This document shows, one piece after another, positions 14,026 through 21,374 of a stretch of 21,418 bases of DNA. The position numbers and the translations under genes were made by a program. The notes under the pieces are model-generated. The model saw only the letters and a list, made by a program, of their open reading frames with translations. It was not told where the DNA came from and did no database searches. Source of the stretch: Dactylosporangium sp. AC04546 (lineage in GTDB: Bacteria; Actinomycetota; Actinomycetes; Mycobacteriales; Micromonosporaceae); assembly GCF_022095675.1 (NCBI RefSeq), contig NZ_JAHYSG010000162.1, forward strand, positions 1 through 21,418, in the 5' to 3' direction. Every line of letters starts with the position of its first letter. Positions within the stretch are counted from its first letter, which is position 1.

Positions 14026-14774
14026 CGGCGCGGCGGAGGGCGGCCGCCGTCGCGGTGGCGCTCGCGGTCGCGGCGGCCGGCGCCGCCGGGCTCGCGCGGC
14101 CCGATCCCGTCACGACCGCCGGCCGCCCGATCGCCGAGGGGCTGGCCACCGCCGGCAGCCGGCCCGAGCTGCTCGTCACGGTCGACGCCGCGTACGCCCG
14201 GACCCGGCTCGCACTCCCCCAGCCGCTGACCACCGGCGCCGAGGCCGCCGCGCTGCGGGCCGGCATGCGCGCCGCCGCGGACTGGCCGGCGTTCCTGCGC
14301 GGCACCGGCGGGGCGGCCCGCGACCGCCTCGACGTGACCCTGACGTTCACGGCGTCCAGCGAACCGGTGCGGATCACCCGGATCCGCGTGGAGAAGACCC
14401 GCACCGCCGACGTGTTCGACGGCACCGAGATCGTCCCGGCCGCCCCCGCCGCCGAGCCGGCCGCCGTGACCTGCGACCTCGACGCGCCGGAGCCCGTCGT
14501 GGCCGACGCGGCCGGCGCCGACGCGCTCGCCACGCGGAACCTGGAGCTGCGGGCCGGTGAGCGGGGCACGGTCGTGATCGCGTTCACGGCGAAGCGGGCC
14601 GCGTACTCCTGGAGCCTGCTCGTCGACTGGGCCGGCGACGCCGGCACCGGCGGTACCGTGGAAGTTACCGAGAACGGCAGGCTCTTCGCCCTGACCGGCA
14701 GTGCTTCCCGGTATGCCGCATCCTATGTGGACAATTCGCCGGCGCGGGGCTTCAGCCTGTCTCGTCGTCGATGA
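14022..14774 (+). CDS. Secreted or membrane-anchored protein of unknown function
   Basis: The 250-residue product begins MTARRRAAAVAVALAVAAAG, an arginine-rich start followed by a hydrophobic stretch. This is a likely Sec signal or N-terminal anchor with possible cleavage near residues 24-30. The rest is soluble and beta-rich, with segments such as RDRLDVTLTFTASSEPVRIT and ERGTVVIAFTAKRAAYSWSL. I recognise no family. The ATG overlaps the stop of the truncated propeller gene (ATGA), so the two were translated together and probably worked together at the cell surface. With the upstream gene broken, its expression may be reduced. Its last 23 bases overlap the end of the convergent ATPase gene. 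Confidence 0.75.
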   Translation: MTARRRAAAVAVALAVAAAGAAGLARPDPVTTAGRPIAEGLATAGSRPELLVTVDAAYARTRLALPQPLTTGAEAAALRAGMRAAADWPAFLRGTGGAARDRLDVTLTFTASSEPVRITRIRVEKTRTADVFDGTEIVPAAPAAEPAAVTCDLDAPEPVVADAAGADALATRNLELRAGERGTVVIAFTAKRAAYSWSLLVDWAGDAGTGGTVEVTENGRLFALTGSASRYAASYVDNSPARGFSLSRRR

Positions 14775-16665
14775 GGCCGTAGGGCGGCTGGTCGGGGCGG
14801 CGGGTGAAGCGGACGATGACGTCGGCCGCGGCGGCCGGTGGCGGGGCGTTGTCGGCCACGACGATCTGGGCGCCGACGCCGCGGCCGGCGAGCCAGTCCT
14901 CCAGGTGGCGGTAGATACGCTCGATCGTCTGGCTGTCGGCGAGGTCGCCGGCGACGCCGAGGTTCTTCTGCGGGCTGTCCAGCAGGAGGAACCCGGGGTG
15001 CGACGAGCGCGACTCCCAGGCGATCTCGAAGAGGGCGAGCTGCCAGGCGAGCGCGATGAGCGTGCGGCCGCCGGAGGAGGCGGCGGTGTAGGGCTCGCCG
15101 CGCATGTACGGCGTCAGGTCCTCGGCGAGGTAGGCGTCGGCGAGCTTGGGGTACTTCCAGGCCGCGAGGATCTCGCGGTACCGCTCACCGACCCGGCGGA
15201 CCACCGCGGACCGGGAGGCGCGGCGGGCCTGTCCACCGGCCGCGGACAGCTCCTCGCGGTGCGCGGCGATCTGGTCCATCTGCTGGAGGATGCCGTTGGC
15301 GCGCCGCTCCAGGCTCTGCACCAGCCGCAGCCCGCTGACCGCGCGCTGGAGTGTCGCGGCGGCCTCCTCGCGGCGGCGGGCGAGGGCGTCGCGCTGGGCG
15401 AGGTAGGGCGTGACGGCGTGCGCCGTCATCGCGTCGACCTCGGCCGCGGCGCGGGCCTCGGCCTCCTGCGCCCGCTCGGCCTCGATCCGCAGGCCGGGCA
15501 GCTCGGCCTCCAGCTCCTCCAGGTAGCGGGTCAGCTCGCCGAGGCGGGTGCGGGCCGAGCGCAGCTCGCCCGAGACGTCGACGGCGCCGCCGCCGGTGAT
15601 CGGCAGCCGGCAGGCCGGGCAGTGCGACTCGCCGCCGGCGAGCGGGGCCAGGCACGACGGGCAGGCGGTCACCCGCATCGGCTCGAAGAGCCGCTCGGCC
15701 TCGGCGAGCATGGTCCACTTGCTGACGTCGTCGGCGTACGTGCCGCGCAGGGTCGTCATGCGCTGGAGCTGGGTCTCGCGGTCGCGCAGGGTCGCCGCGG
15801 CGGTGCGGGCCTCCTGGGCGGCGGCGTGGTGCCGCTCGCGCAGCTCCTCGGCGAAGCGGGTGTCGGCCCGGGCCTGGGTGTCGAGCGCGGCGAGGGCCTG
15901 CGCACACTCGGCGAGCTCGTCCTTGGCGCTGTGGTGCAGGGCCTCCAGGTCGCCGCGGTTGCCGACGCGCTGCTCGTCGACGAGCTGCTCGGCCGTGCGG
16001 TAGGCGGTGCGGGCGGCGCCCAGCTCGGCTTCCAGGTTGCGGATGCGCCGGCCGATCTCCACCGAGTGGTCGTCGTGCACGTCGAAGACGACGTCGACGA
16101 CCTGGCGCAGCTTGAGGTGCTTCATCGGCACGCTCTCGAACAGCAGGTCCTTGTCGTCGAGGCGCTCGTTGGGCAGGAAGCACAGCCACATGAGGTCGCG
16201 GAAGCTCAGCGGGTCCTCGGTCTCCTGGGAGAGCCGCACGCCCTGGAGCTTGCAGTGCGACAGCAGCATGCTCGAGAGGCTCTCCGGGTTGCCGGCGGGC
16301 CGTAACGGGCGGCGCACCGGCGGGGCGGCGCCCAGCTCGTCGAGGCGGCCCGGGCGCACGTAGGCGAACATCGACGGCTCGCCGACGGTGCGCTCGACGA
16401 GGTACGGCGAGCCGGACAGCTCGACCTCCAGCGTCGCCGCCTTCACCTTCGGCATGATCTCCGGGTGGCGGGGGTGGTCGCTCGCGCCGAGGCAGTAGTC
16501 GACGAACTCCAGGATCGTGGTCTTGCCGGTGCTGAACGCGCCGGCGAGCACCGACAGCGGGCGGGGCGAGTCGTCGGACGCGCGGAAGTCGACGTCATAG
16601 GTCCGGTCACCACCGTGGAGGCGCAGCCGCCTGAGCCGGATGCCGTGTGCCCGCAAACCGATCAT
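14752..16665 (-). CDS. ABC/SMC-like ATPase with zinc hook (ABC-3C system ATPase)
   Basis: This 637-residue protein is a Rad50/SMC-like ATPase. The Walker A motif is GAFSTGKTT (42-50, Lys48). A coiled coil of about 200-330 and 365-480 surrounds a four-Cys hook: CPSC (335-338) and CPAC (349-352). The ABC signature reads SSGGRTLIALAW (530-541). Walker B is FLLLDSPQKNLG (559-570, Asp563), with Ser rather than Glu after the Asp. The DSPQ form and the gene order fit the ATPases of predicted ABC three-component conflict systems, in some of which the family name is DUF3732. It would use ATP to sense or scan nucleic acid and license the effector. The ATG at 16665 overlaps the middle-component stop (ATGA); a longer GTG start at 16695 is less likely. 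Confidence 0.85.
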   Translation of the reverse strand: MIGLRAHGIRLRRLRLHGGDRTYDVDFRASDDSPRPLSVLAGAFSTGKTTILEFVDYCLGASDHPRHPEIMPKVKAATLEVELSGSPYLVERTVGEPSMFAYVRPGRLDELGAAPPVRRPLRPAGNPESLSSMLLSHCKLQGVRLSQETEDPLSFRDLMWLCFLPNERLDDKDLLFESVPMKHLKLRQVVDVVFDVHDDHSVEIGRRIRNLEAELGAARTAYRTAEQLVDEQRVGNRGDLEALHHSAKDELAECAQALAALDTQARADTRFAEELRERHHAAAQEARTAAATLRDRETQLQRMTTLRGTYADDVSKWTMLAEAERLFEPMRVTACPSCLAPLAGGESHCPACRLPITGGGAVDVSGELRSARTRLGELTRYLEELEAELPGLRIEAERAQEAEARAAAEVDAMTAHAVTPYLAQRDALARRREEAAATLQRAVSGLRLVQSLERRANGILQQMDQIAAHREELSAAGGQARRASRSAVVRRVGERYREILAAWKYPKLADAYLAEDLTPYMRGEPYTAASSGGRTLIALAWQLALFEIAWESRSSHPGFLLLDSPQKNLGVAGDLADSQTIERIYRHLEDWLAGRGVGAQIVVADNAPPPAAAADVIVRFTRRPDQPPYGLIDDETG

Positions 16666-17144
16666 GTCAGATCCTTCAGGGCCGGAAGGAGCCACTGTCG
16701 CAGGCCCTCACGAAGCTTACGTCCGCTCACCCGCCGGAGGCGACGAATGACGACGCGCGCCGCTGTGATGTATGACTGAGCATACATCGCGGTGAATCCC
16801 GCGGCCATGGCCGAACCCTCCGGAGTGAGGTGGTAGGTCACCCGGCCGGTGGCCGCGGCCCGCACCAGGCCGCGGGCGACGAGCTCGGTGAGGTCGCGGG
16901 CCAGGTGCTGCTGGGCGGTGACCCACCGCTGGGCCGGGCTGGCGTAGGCGACCGCCCGGTCGTCGAACCCGGCGAGGCGCAGCGCGGTGCGGTCGGGGTC
17001 GGTGTCGGCCCGGGCCAGCAGCAGCGGGTGGGCGGCCAGGAAGTCGTAGACACCGAGCCGCTCGGCGTCGACCGGCTCGGCGGCCGTGGCCAGCAGCAGG
17101 AGCAGCCGGGCCTGGCGGAAGACCGAGACGTCATCGGGGTTCAC
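16662..17144 (-). CDS. ABC-3C middle component, winged-helix-like
   Basis: The 160-residue protein begins with RQARLLLLLATAAEPVDAERL, then YDFLAAHPLLL, the pattern of the middle components of ABC three-component systems. A winged-helix segment follows at about 80-120 (LARDLTELVARGLVRAAATG, then VTYHLTPEGSAMAAGF). The C-terminal 40 residues are basic and helical (VVIRRLRRVSGRKLREGL), able to bind the ATPase or DNA. It has no catalytic motif and is thought to bridge ATPase and effector. The GTG at 17144 overlaps the effector end by 14 bases, and its TGA overlaps the ATPase ATG, so all three proteins are translationally coupled. I assign the role mainly from position plus the N-terminal pattern. 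Confidence 0.78.
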   Translation of the reverse strand: MNPDDVSVFRQARLLLLLATAAEPVDAERLGVYDFLAAHPLLLARADTDPDRTALRLAGFDDRAVAYASPAQRWVTAQQHLARDLTELVARGLVRAAATGRVTYHLTPEGSAMAAGFTAMYAQSYITAARVVIRRLRRVSGRKLREGLRQWLLPALKDLT

Positions 17145-18096
17145 TCGCCACCTCCCGCCAGTGCCGGACCCAGCCGGCCCGCCGGTCCTCCACCACCCGG
17201 TGCATCAGGCCGCAGCGGTGCACCGGCCCGGCCCGCAGCCGGTCCGGGAACGCGCCGGACTCGCGGATCTCCGTCATCACGCCGGCGTGCAGGCCCAGCA
17301 GGCGCGGATCGGTGCTCAGCAGCGCGTTGAACCGCGCCTCCCAGATGCCGTGGACCACGCCGTCGGCCTCGTGCAGGGCCGCGACCTCCTCCGGCAGGCG
17401 CTTGTCGAGGATCTCGCGGGCCATGACCTCGGCGTTGAAGAACTCGCGCTTGGCCGCGCCGACCTCGGCGTGCCCGGCCGCCCGCAGCTGCCGCACGAAT
17501 AGCGCGTCGTCGAGGCTCGTGGCGTCCTCGTCGGATAGCTCCCGCAGCGGCACCCGCTGGGTCTGGGACGGCACGTACGGGTCGTAGAAGTGCCGGCGCA
17601 CGTGCGCGCAGTCGGGCTTGATCAGCAGGTTGCGCAGCACGTTCTCGTGCCACAGCTCGATCGCGACCCCGGTCTCGCGCTGCCGGCGGGCCCGCCAGTT
17701 GTCCCACCACTGGGCCGTGGGCGCGTCCATGCTCGCCGGCACGCAGAGGATCCACTGGCTGAGCCGGTAGCCGTTGCGCGCGGCGGCGGCGACCGCGGAG
17801 TCGAACGACTCGCGGATCTGGCCGTGGTGGCTCTTCGTGACGGTCGGCCAGAAGTACTTCGACTGCCACACGATGACGAGGCCGGACAGCTCACCGAGCA
17901 GGATGTCGATGCCCCAGTCGCCGGGGTTGGCGGTGATCGCGCGGGCGCCCGGGTACACCGCCGCGAGCAGCATCGCCAGCATCTGCTCGAAGTCGTCCCG
18001 CGCACCGGCGATGTTGCCGGTGCGCAGCTGGTGTGCGGCGAAGTTGATCGGAGGCTCGCCGGAGGCGAGGCTCGTCGCCGCCGTCGTCGCCGTCAT
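17131..18096 (-). CDS. ABC-3C effector: PD-(D/E)xK-type nuclease domain fused to system-specific C-terminal domain
   Basis: In this 321-residue protein the first 130 residues look like a restriction-endonuclease fold of the Mrr/QxK kind. They show an early helix with Glu37 (DFEQMLAMLL), the core GDWGIDILLG (Asp60, Asp64) and the strand LVIVWQSKYF (Gln78, Lys80). A mixed region is followed by a helical C-terminal domain (about 200-321) containing KREFFNAEVMAREIL and VHGIWEARFNALL. That domain resembles those that attach effectors to ABC-3C machinery. It would cut DNA once activated by the ATPase. The ATG at 18096 has no ribosome-binding site but CAATCT lies seven bases upstream, so the cassette may have its own leaderless promoter. 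The nuclease call rests on motif reading and is not proven. Confidence 0.8.
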   Translation of the reverse strand: MTATTAATSLASGEPPINFAAHQLRTGNIAGARDDFEQMLAMLLAAVYPGARAITANPGDWGIDILLGELSGLVIVWQSKYFWPTVTKSHHGQIRESFDSAVAAAARNGYRLSQWILCVPASMDAPTAQWWDNWRARRQRETGVAIELWHENVLRNLLIKPDCAHVRRHFYDPYVPSQTQRVPLRELSDEDATSLDDALFVRQLRAAGHAEVGAAKREFFNAEVMAREILDKRLPEEVAALHEADGVVHGIWEARFNALLSTDPRLLGLHAGVMTEIRESGAFPDRLRAGPVHRCGLMHRVVEDRRAGWVRHWREVASEPR

Positions 18097-18103
18097 TTGA
18101 CCA

Positions 18104-18109
18104 AGATTG
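18104..18109 (-). promoter_or_regulatory. Possible -10 box of the ABC-3C cassette
   Basis: CAATCT (minus strand, 18109 to 18104) is followed by seven bases and the ATG at 18096, like the TANNNT boxes elsewhere in the window but with C at the first position. No clear -35 element is visible, so the call is weak. Confidence 0.3.
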
Positions 18110-18130
18110 TCACGCGTAGAGATTGATCCG

Positions 18131-19273
18131 CTACTCTGCGACCGATGTTTCCTCGGTTTTCACCGTTTGTTGGTCGCCCAATCGGGTGACGTCGATGTCG
18201 GCATAGATGGCCGCGTGGTCCGAGCCCGCATGGACGGGCTTCGTCATCGTGTCATAGATCGGCCACAGCACGCCCCGCCGGCCGCCCCACACGCCCTTGC
18301 GCAGGATGCCGCCGCCGGTCGCGGCCGCGAACAGCTTCGGCGACAGCAGCACGTAGTCGAGCTTGTTGCGGGCGGTGCAGGAGCCGTACGTGCCGGGCCG
18401 CCCGGCGTCCTCGAACGCCGGGTGCGTCGAGATGTCCCGCAGGTCGGTGTCGCGCAGCAGCGGCGCGAGCGGCTCGCTCTCCGGCGTGTCGTTGAGGTCG
18501 CCGACCACGGCGACCAGCGGGGTGCGCTGCTGCCGGTAGATCTCCGCGACCCGGGCGGCCTGCCGTCTCCGGGTGGCGTCGGAGGCCGCCTTGCCGCCGT
18601 AACCCTTGCTCTTGAGGTGGTTCACGAGCACGACGAGGTCGTCGCCGGCCGGGGTTCTGAAGTGGTACTCCGGGCAGTCCCGGCTGAACACCCGCCCCCG
18701 CTCGTCGACGTCGTCGACGTGGGTGCGCTGGCCGGTCAGCGGGAAGTCCACGGTGGACATCACACCGACGTCGATGCCACGTTCGTCGTTGCCGTCGACG
18801 ACCATGATGTGCTCGTACAACCCGCGCAGCCCGCCCTCGGCGAAGCGCCGCAGCGCGAGGCGGCTCTCCGCCTCGATGACCGCGAGGATGTCGGCGCGCA
18901 CGTCGAGGATGACCCGCGCCGTGTTCACCAGCGACAGCTCCTCGACCCGGTCGGTGGTGAGCTCGACCCAGCCGATCCAGTCGTCGCGCCCGCCGGCGAC
19001 CACCTCGACCCGGCCGTCACGGCGGCGCACGACAAGGCGCCCGCGGTTCTGCCGCAGCCGCGCGAACTTCGCCGTGTCACCGTTGCGCAGCCCGAGCCGG
19101 GCCAGCTCGCGCAGGATGTCGTGCTGGATCTCCGGCGTGTACACCGGCTCTTCGAGCAGGTCGCCGATCCGCTGGAACGCCTCGAGCACGGGCCGGCCGA
19201 GGGCCCACGTCCGCTGGTCGAAGATCTTCGCCCGGTTGAAGAGGTTCTCGACGTTGTAGCTCGCGATGCGCAT
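18131..19273 (-). CDS. Endonuclease/exonuclease/phosphatase (EEP) family protein
   Basis: The 380-residue protein has the EEP fold of exonuclease III and DNase I. It opens with RIASYNVENLF (Asn7), followed by LAVIEAE (metal-binding Glu134), GNDERGIDVGVMS, VLVNHLKSKG (His219), VVGDLNDTPES (Asp259, Asn261) and HAGSDHAAIYADI (Asp352, His353). All catalytic positions are present, so it should be an active metal-dependent nuclease or phosphodiesterase. There is no signal peptide, unlike secreted DNases. An insertion of about 80 residues sits between the first two motifs. The ATG at 19273 has TACTCT eight bases upstream. It ends 34 bases before the ABC-3C effector on the same strand and may be co-expressed with it, though solitary homologues are widespread. 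Confidence 0.88.
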   Translation of the reverse strand: MRIASYNVENLFNRAKIFDQRTWALGRPVLEAFQRIGDLLEEPVYTPEIQHDILRELARLGLRNGDTAKFARLRQNRGRLVVRRRDGRVEVVAGGRDDWIGWVELTTDRVEELSLVNTARVILDVRADILAVIEAESRLALRRFAEGGLRGLYEHIMVVDGNDERGIDVGVMSTVDFPLTGQRTHVDDVDERGRVFSRDCPEYHFRTPAGDDLVVLVNHLKSKGYGGKAASDATRRRQAARVAEIYRQQRTPLVAVVGDLNDTPESEPLAPLLRDTDLRDISTHPAFEDAGRPGTYGSCTARNKLDYVLLSPKLFAAATGGGILRKGVWGGRRGVLWPIYDTMTKPVHAGSDHAAIYADIDVTRLGDQQTVKTEETSVAE

Positions 19274-19281
19274 CGGCTACG

Positions 19282-19287
19282 AGAGTA
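19282..19287 (-). promoter_or_regulatory. -10 box of the EEP nuclease gene
   Basis: TACTCT (minus strand, 19287 to 19282) is followed by eight bases and the ATG at 19273, giving an almost leaderless transcript. It lies in the 52-bp gap to the divergent CPBP protease gene. Confidence 0.45.
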
Positions 19288-19325
19288 GGGTGCCGACGTT
19301 ACCTGTGGGTGGCACCGTCCCCCGG

Positions 19326-19949
19326 ATGGCTGCCGAGTTCATCATCATTTTCTTCGTTCTCGTCGGGCTCTTCGCCGTCGTGGACATCCCCGGCGGCCCG
19401 ATCCCCGTGCTCCTTGTGCTGACGGTGGTCGTCGCGTTCTACTTCCGCCGCACGTCCGGCTTCGACCGCCGCGACCTGTGGCGGGCCTCGGCGCTGCGCC
19501 CGGCGCTGCCGTCGATCCTCGGGCTGTGGGCGGTGGCCGCGATCGTGGCCGTGGGCGCGGTCTGGGCGTTCGACCGGGAGCACCTCTTCGACCTGCCCCG
19601 GCACAACCCCGGCCTCTGGGTGCTGATCGTGATCGCCTATCCGGTGGTGTCGGTGTACCCCCAGGAGCTGCTGTTCCGCGCCTTCCTGCTGCACCGCTAC
19701 GCGCCGCTGTTCCGCTCCGGTCGTGTCGCCGCCGGCGCGAGCGCGGTCGCGTTCGGCTTCGCGCACATCCTCTTCGGCAACGTCCTGGCCGTCGCCCTCA
19801 CCCTCGTCGGGGGCTGGCTGTTCGCCCGGCGCTACCAGCAGACCCGGTCGCTGTTCGTGGTCTGCGTGGAGCACGCGCTCTACGGCCTGCTCATCTTCAC
19901 CGTGGGGCTGGGCCGGTATTTCTACCACGGCACGCAATTCGGGTCGTAA
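19326..19949 (+). CDS. CPBP-family intramembrane glutamic endopeptidase (CAAX/Abi protease)
   Basis: The 207-residue membrane protein has about six helices. The family motifs are in place: YPQELLFRAF (111-120) with Glu114 and Arg118, FGFAHILFGN (143-152) with His147, and CVEHALYG (180-187) with His183. The first Glu of the common EExxxR motif is Gln here, a known variant in this subgroup. Members cleave within the membrane; some process prenylated proteins or peptide precursors, and in several bacteria they give bacteriocin immunity or abortive infection. The ATG at 19326 places the first helix at once; ATG 19266 and GTG 19305 are longer alternatives with poorer fit. It is divergent from the EEP nuclease gene and 10 bases from the next gene. 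Confidence 0.85.
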   Translation: MAAEFIIIFFVLVGLFAVVDIPGGPIPVLLVLTVVVAFYFRRTSGFDRRDLWRASALRPALPSILGLWAVAAIVAVGAVWAFDREHLFDLPRHNPGLWVLIVIAYPVVSVYPQELLFRAFLLHRYAPLFRSGRVAAGASAVAFGFAHILFGNVLAVALTLVGGWLFARRYQQTRSLFVVCVEHALYGLLIFTVGLGRYFYHGTQFGS

Positions 19950-19952
19950 TGT
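19947..19952 (+). promoter_or_regulatory. -10 box of the LLM flavoprotein gene
   Basis: TAATGT spans the stop codon of the CPBP gene and is followed by seven bases and the ATG at 19960, suggesting a separate leaderless transcript for the flavoprotein. Confidence 0.45.
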
Positions 19953-19959
19953 CGGCCTC

Positions 19960-20814
19960 ATGGACATCGGCATCGGCCTCCCGACCACGCTGGACATCGT
20001 CGGCCCGGACCTCGTCGCCTGGGCGCGCCGCGCCGAGGAGCGTGGCTTCTCGTCCCTCGGCACGATCGACCGCATCGTCTACCCGAACTACGACAGCCTC
20101 ACGGCGCTGGCCGCCGCGGCGGCCGCCACGTCCCGCATCCGCCTGTTCACCGACATTCTGCTGACGCCGCTGTACCCCCCGGTGCACCTGGCGAAGGTGA
20201 CGGCAAGCGTGGACGCGCTGTCCGGCGGCCGGCTCACCCTGGGCCTGGGCGTGGGCGGCCGGCCGGACGACTTCGCGGCGATGGAGCGCCCGTTCAAGCG
20301 GCGCGGCTCCCTCATGGACGAGGCGCTCGAACTGCTGCACCGCGCCTGGGCCGGCGAGCCGGTCGCGGGCGGCTCGCTTGCGGTCGGCCCGCGCCCCGTG
20401 CACGGCCGCGTGCCGATCATCATGGGCGGCACGGGCGACAAGGCGGTCGAGCGCACCGTGCGCTGGGCCGATGGCTGGACGATGGGCGGCGGCGGCCCTG
20501 AGGCGGCGGCCCAGGCGGTACCCCGGATCCAGCAGGCCTGGCGCGAGGGCGGCCGCGACGGCGACCCCCGCCTGGCCGCCCTGTGCTACTACGGCTTCGC
20601 CGACGCCACGGCGAGTTCCGCGGCGCTGCGCCGCTACTACGGCTTCCTGGGCGAATACGCCGACCGCGTCGCGCAGAGCGCCCTCACCACCCCTGCCGCG
20701 GCAGCCGCAGCGGTGCGCGCCTTCGCCGACGCCGGCGTCACCGAGCTGGTGTTCTTCCCGACGATCCCGCAGCTGTCCGAGGTGGACGCCCTGGCCGACG
20801 CGGTCCTCCAGTAG
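19960..20814 (+). CDS. LLM-class (luciferase-like) F420/flavin-dependent oxidoreductase
   Basis: The 284-residue TIM-barrel protein belongs to the luciferase-like monooxygenase superfamily. It starts MDIGIGLPTTLDIVGPDLVAWA and contains ARRAEERGFSSLGTIDR. The most typical block, VHLAKVTASVDALSGGRLTL followed by GLGVGGRPDD, lies at about 74-103, and PIIMGGTGDKAVERTVRWAD at 148-167. It probably uses F420 or FMN for hydride transfer or oxygenation; the substrate is unknown. It lacks the C-terminal extension of longer members but appears complete. The ATG at 19960 is fixed by TAATGT seven bases upstream. It is convergent with the marR gene, whose stop lies two bases away. Confidence 0.9.
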   Translation: MDIGIGLPTTLDIVGPDLVAWARRAEERGFSSLGTIDRIVYPNYDSLTALAAAAAATSRIRLFTDILLTPLYPPVHLAKVTASVDALSGGRLTLGLGVGGRPDDFAAMERPFKRRGSLMDEALELLHRAWAGEPVAGGSLAVGPRPVHGRVPIIMGGTGDKAVERTVRWADGWTMGGGGPEAAAQAVPRIQQAWREGGRDGDPRLAALCYYGFADATASSAALRRYYGFLGEYADRVAQSALTTPAAAAAAVRAFADAGVTELVFFPTIPQLSEVDALADAVLQ

Positions 20815-20815
20815 C

Positions 20816-21244
20816 TCAGCGCTGCTGGTGGCTCGGGTTGAGGTGCCGCGACAGGGTCTCGAGCGCGGCGAGCACCTCGGGCAGCGCGGAGGTGTCGGGC
20901 AGCGCATCCGCGACGGCCTCGTCAACCGGCGTGTCGGTGATGACGAGCATCCCGCCGGCGGCCTTGGGGTTGACCTTGACCCGGGTCCGCCGCCGATCGC
21001 CGGGGTCGGCGTCGCTGACCACGTCCCCGGACTCGATGAGCCGGGCGATGGAGGCCGACACGTGACTCTGGGGGAACCCGGTGCGGGCGGTGATCTCGCT
21101 GATCGAGCTGTCAGGATGCTGAGCGATGTCCACGAGCACGGACCGCACGCTGGCCGGCAGGGAGGGCCCACCGGCGATCGGCAGAGCGGACCCACCGATC
21201 TTCATCAACGTCCGCCCAAGGACAAGCAGCTCCAGCCCATTCAC
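20816..21244 (-). CDS. MarR-family winged-helix regulator
   Basis: The 142-residue protein has a clear winged helix-turn-helix at about 35-95. SVRSVLVDIAQHPDSSISEI leads to the recognition helix FPQSHVSASIARLIESGDVV, and the wing DPGDRRRTRVKVNP follows. A helical C-terminus ends NPSHQQR. The GTG at 21244 was chosen because TATTGT lies six bases upstream on its strand; a TTG at 21259 would lie inside the promoter. An array of three TGATGCATCA-like sequences upstream is probably its own operator. What else it controls is unknown; a divergent gene may lie beyond the right end of the window. Confidence 0.88.
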   Translation of the reverse strand: MNGLELLVLGRTLMKIGGSALPIAGGPSLPASVRSVLVDIAQHPDSSISEITARTGFPQSHVSASIARLIESGDVVSDADPGDRRRTRVKVNPKAAGGMLVITDTPVDEAVADALPDTSALPEVLAALETLSRHLNPSHQQR

Positions 21245-21250
21245 GCGCTC

Positions 21251-21256
21251 ACAATA
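21251..21256 (-). promoter_or_regulatory. -10 box of the second marR gene (leaderless)
   Basis: TATTGT (minus strand, 21256 to 21251) is followed by six bases and the GTG at 21244, the same spacing as for nrtR, tetR and the first marR. Confidence 0.55.
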
Positions 21257-21265
21257 CAACAGTTC

Positions 21266-21300
21266 TGATGCATCAGACCTGATACATCAACCCTGATGCA
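21266..21300. promoter_or_regulatory. Triple MarR operator array
   Basis: TGATGCATCA (21266-21275, perfect palindrome), TGATACATCA (21280-21289, one mismatch) and the half-site TGATGCA (21294-21300) repeat with an exact period of 14 bp. They lie just upstream of the TATTGT box, where bound regulator would block RNA polymerase. Autoregulation is inferred from position. Confidence 0.8.
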
Positions 21301-21374
21301 CGCACAGACAACGCACAGGCGCCGGCCAGCACGACGCGGACGGACGGCACGGGCAGCACGGGCCGGGCAGGGCA

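Noticed and set aside
14701..16305. 534-codon open frame on the plus strand opposite the ATPase gene
   Set aside because: It is antisense to a gene with complete Walker, signature and zinc-hook motifs. Its product has low-complexity composition and no recognisable domain, as expected of shadow frames in GC-rich DNA.
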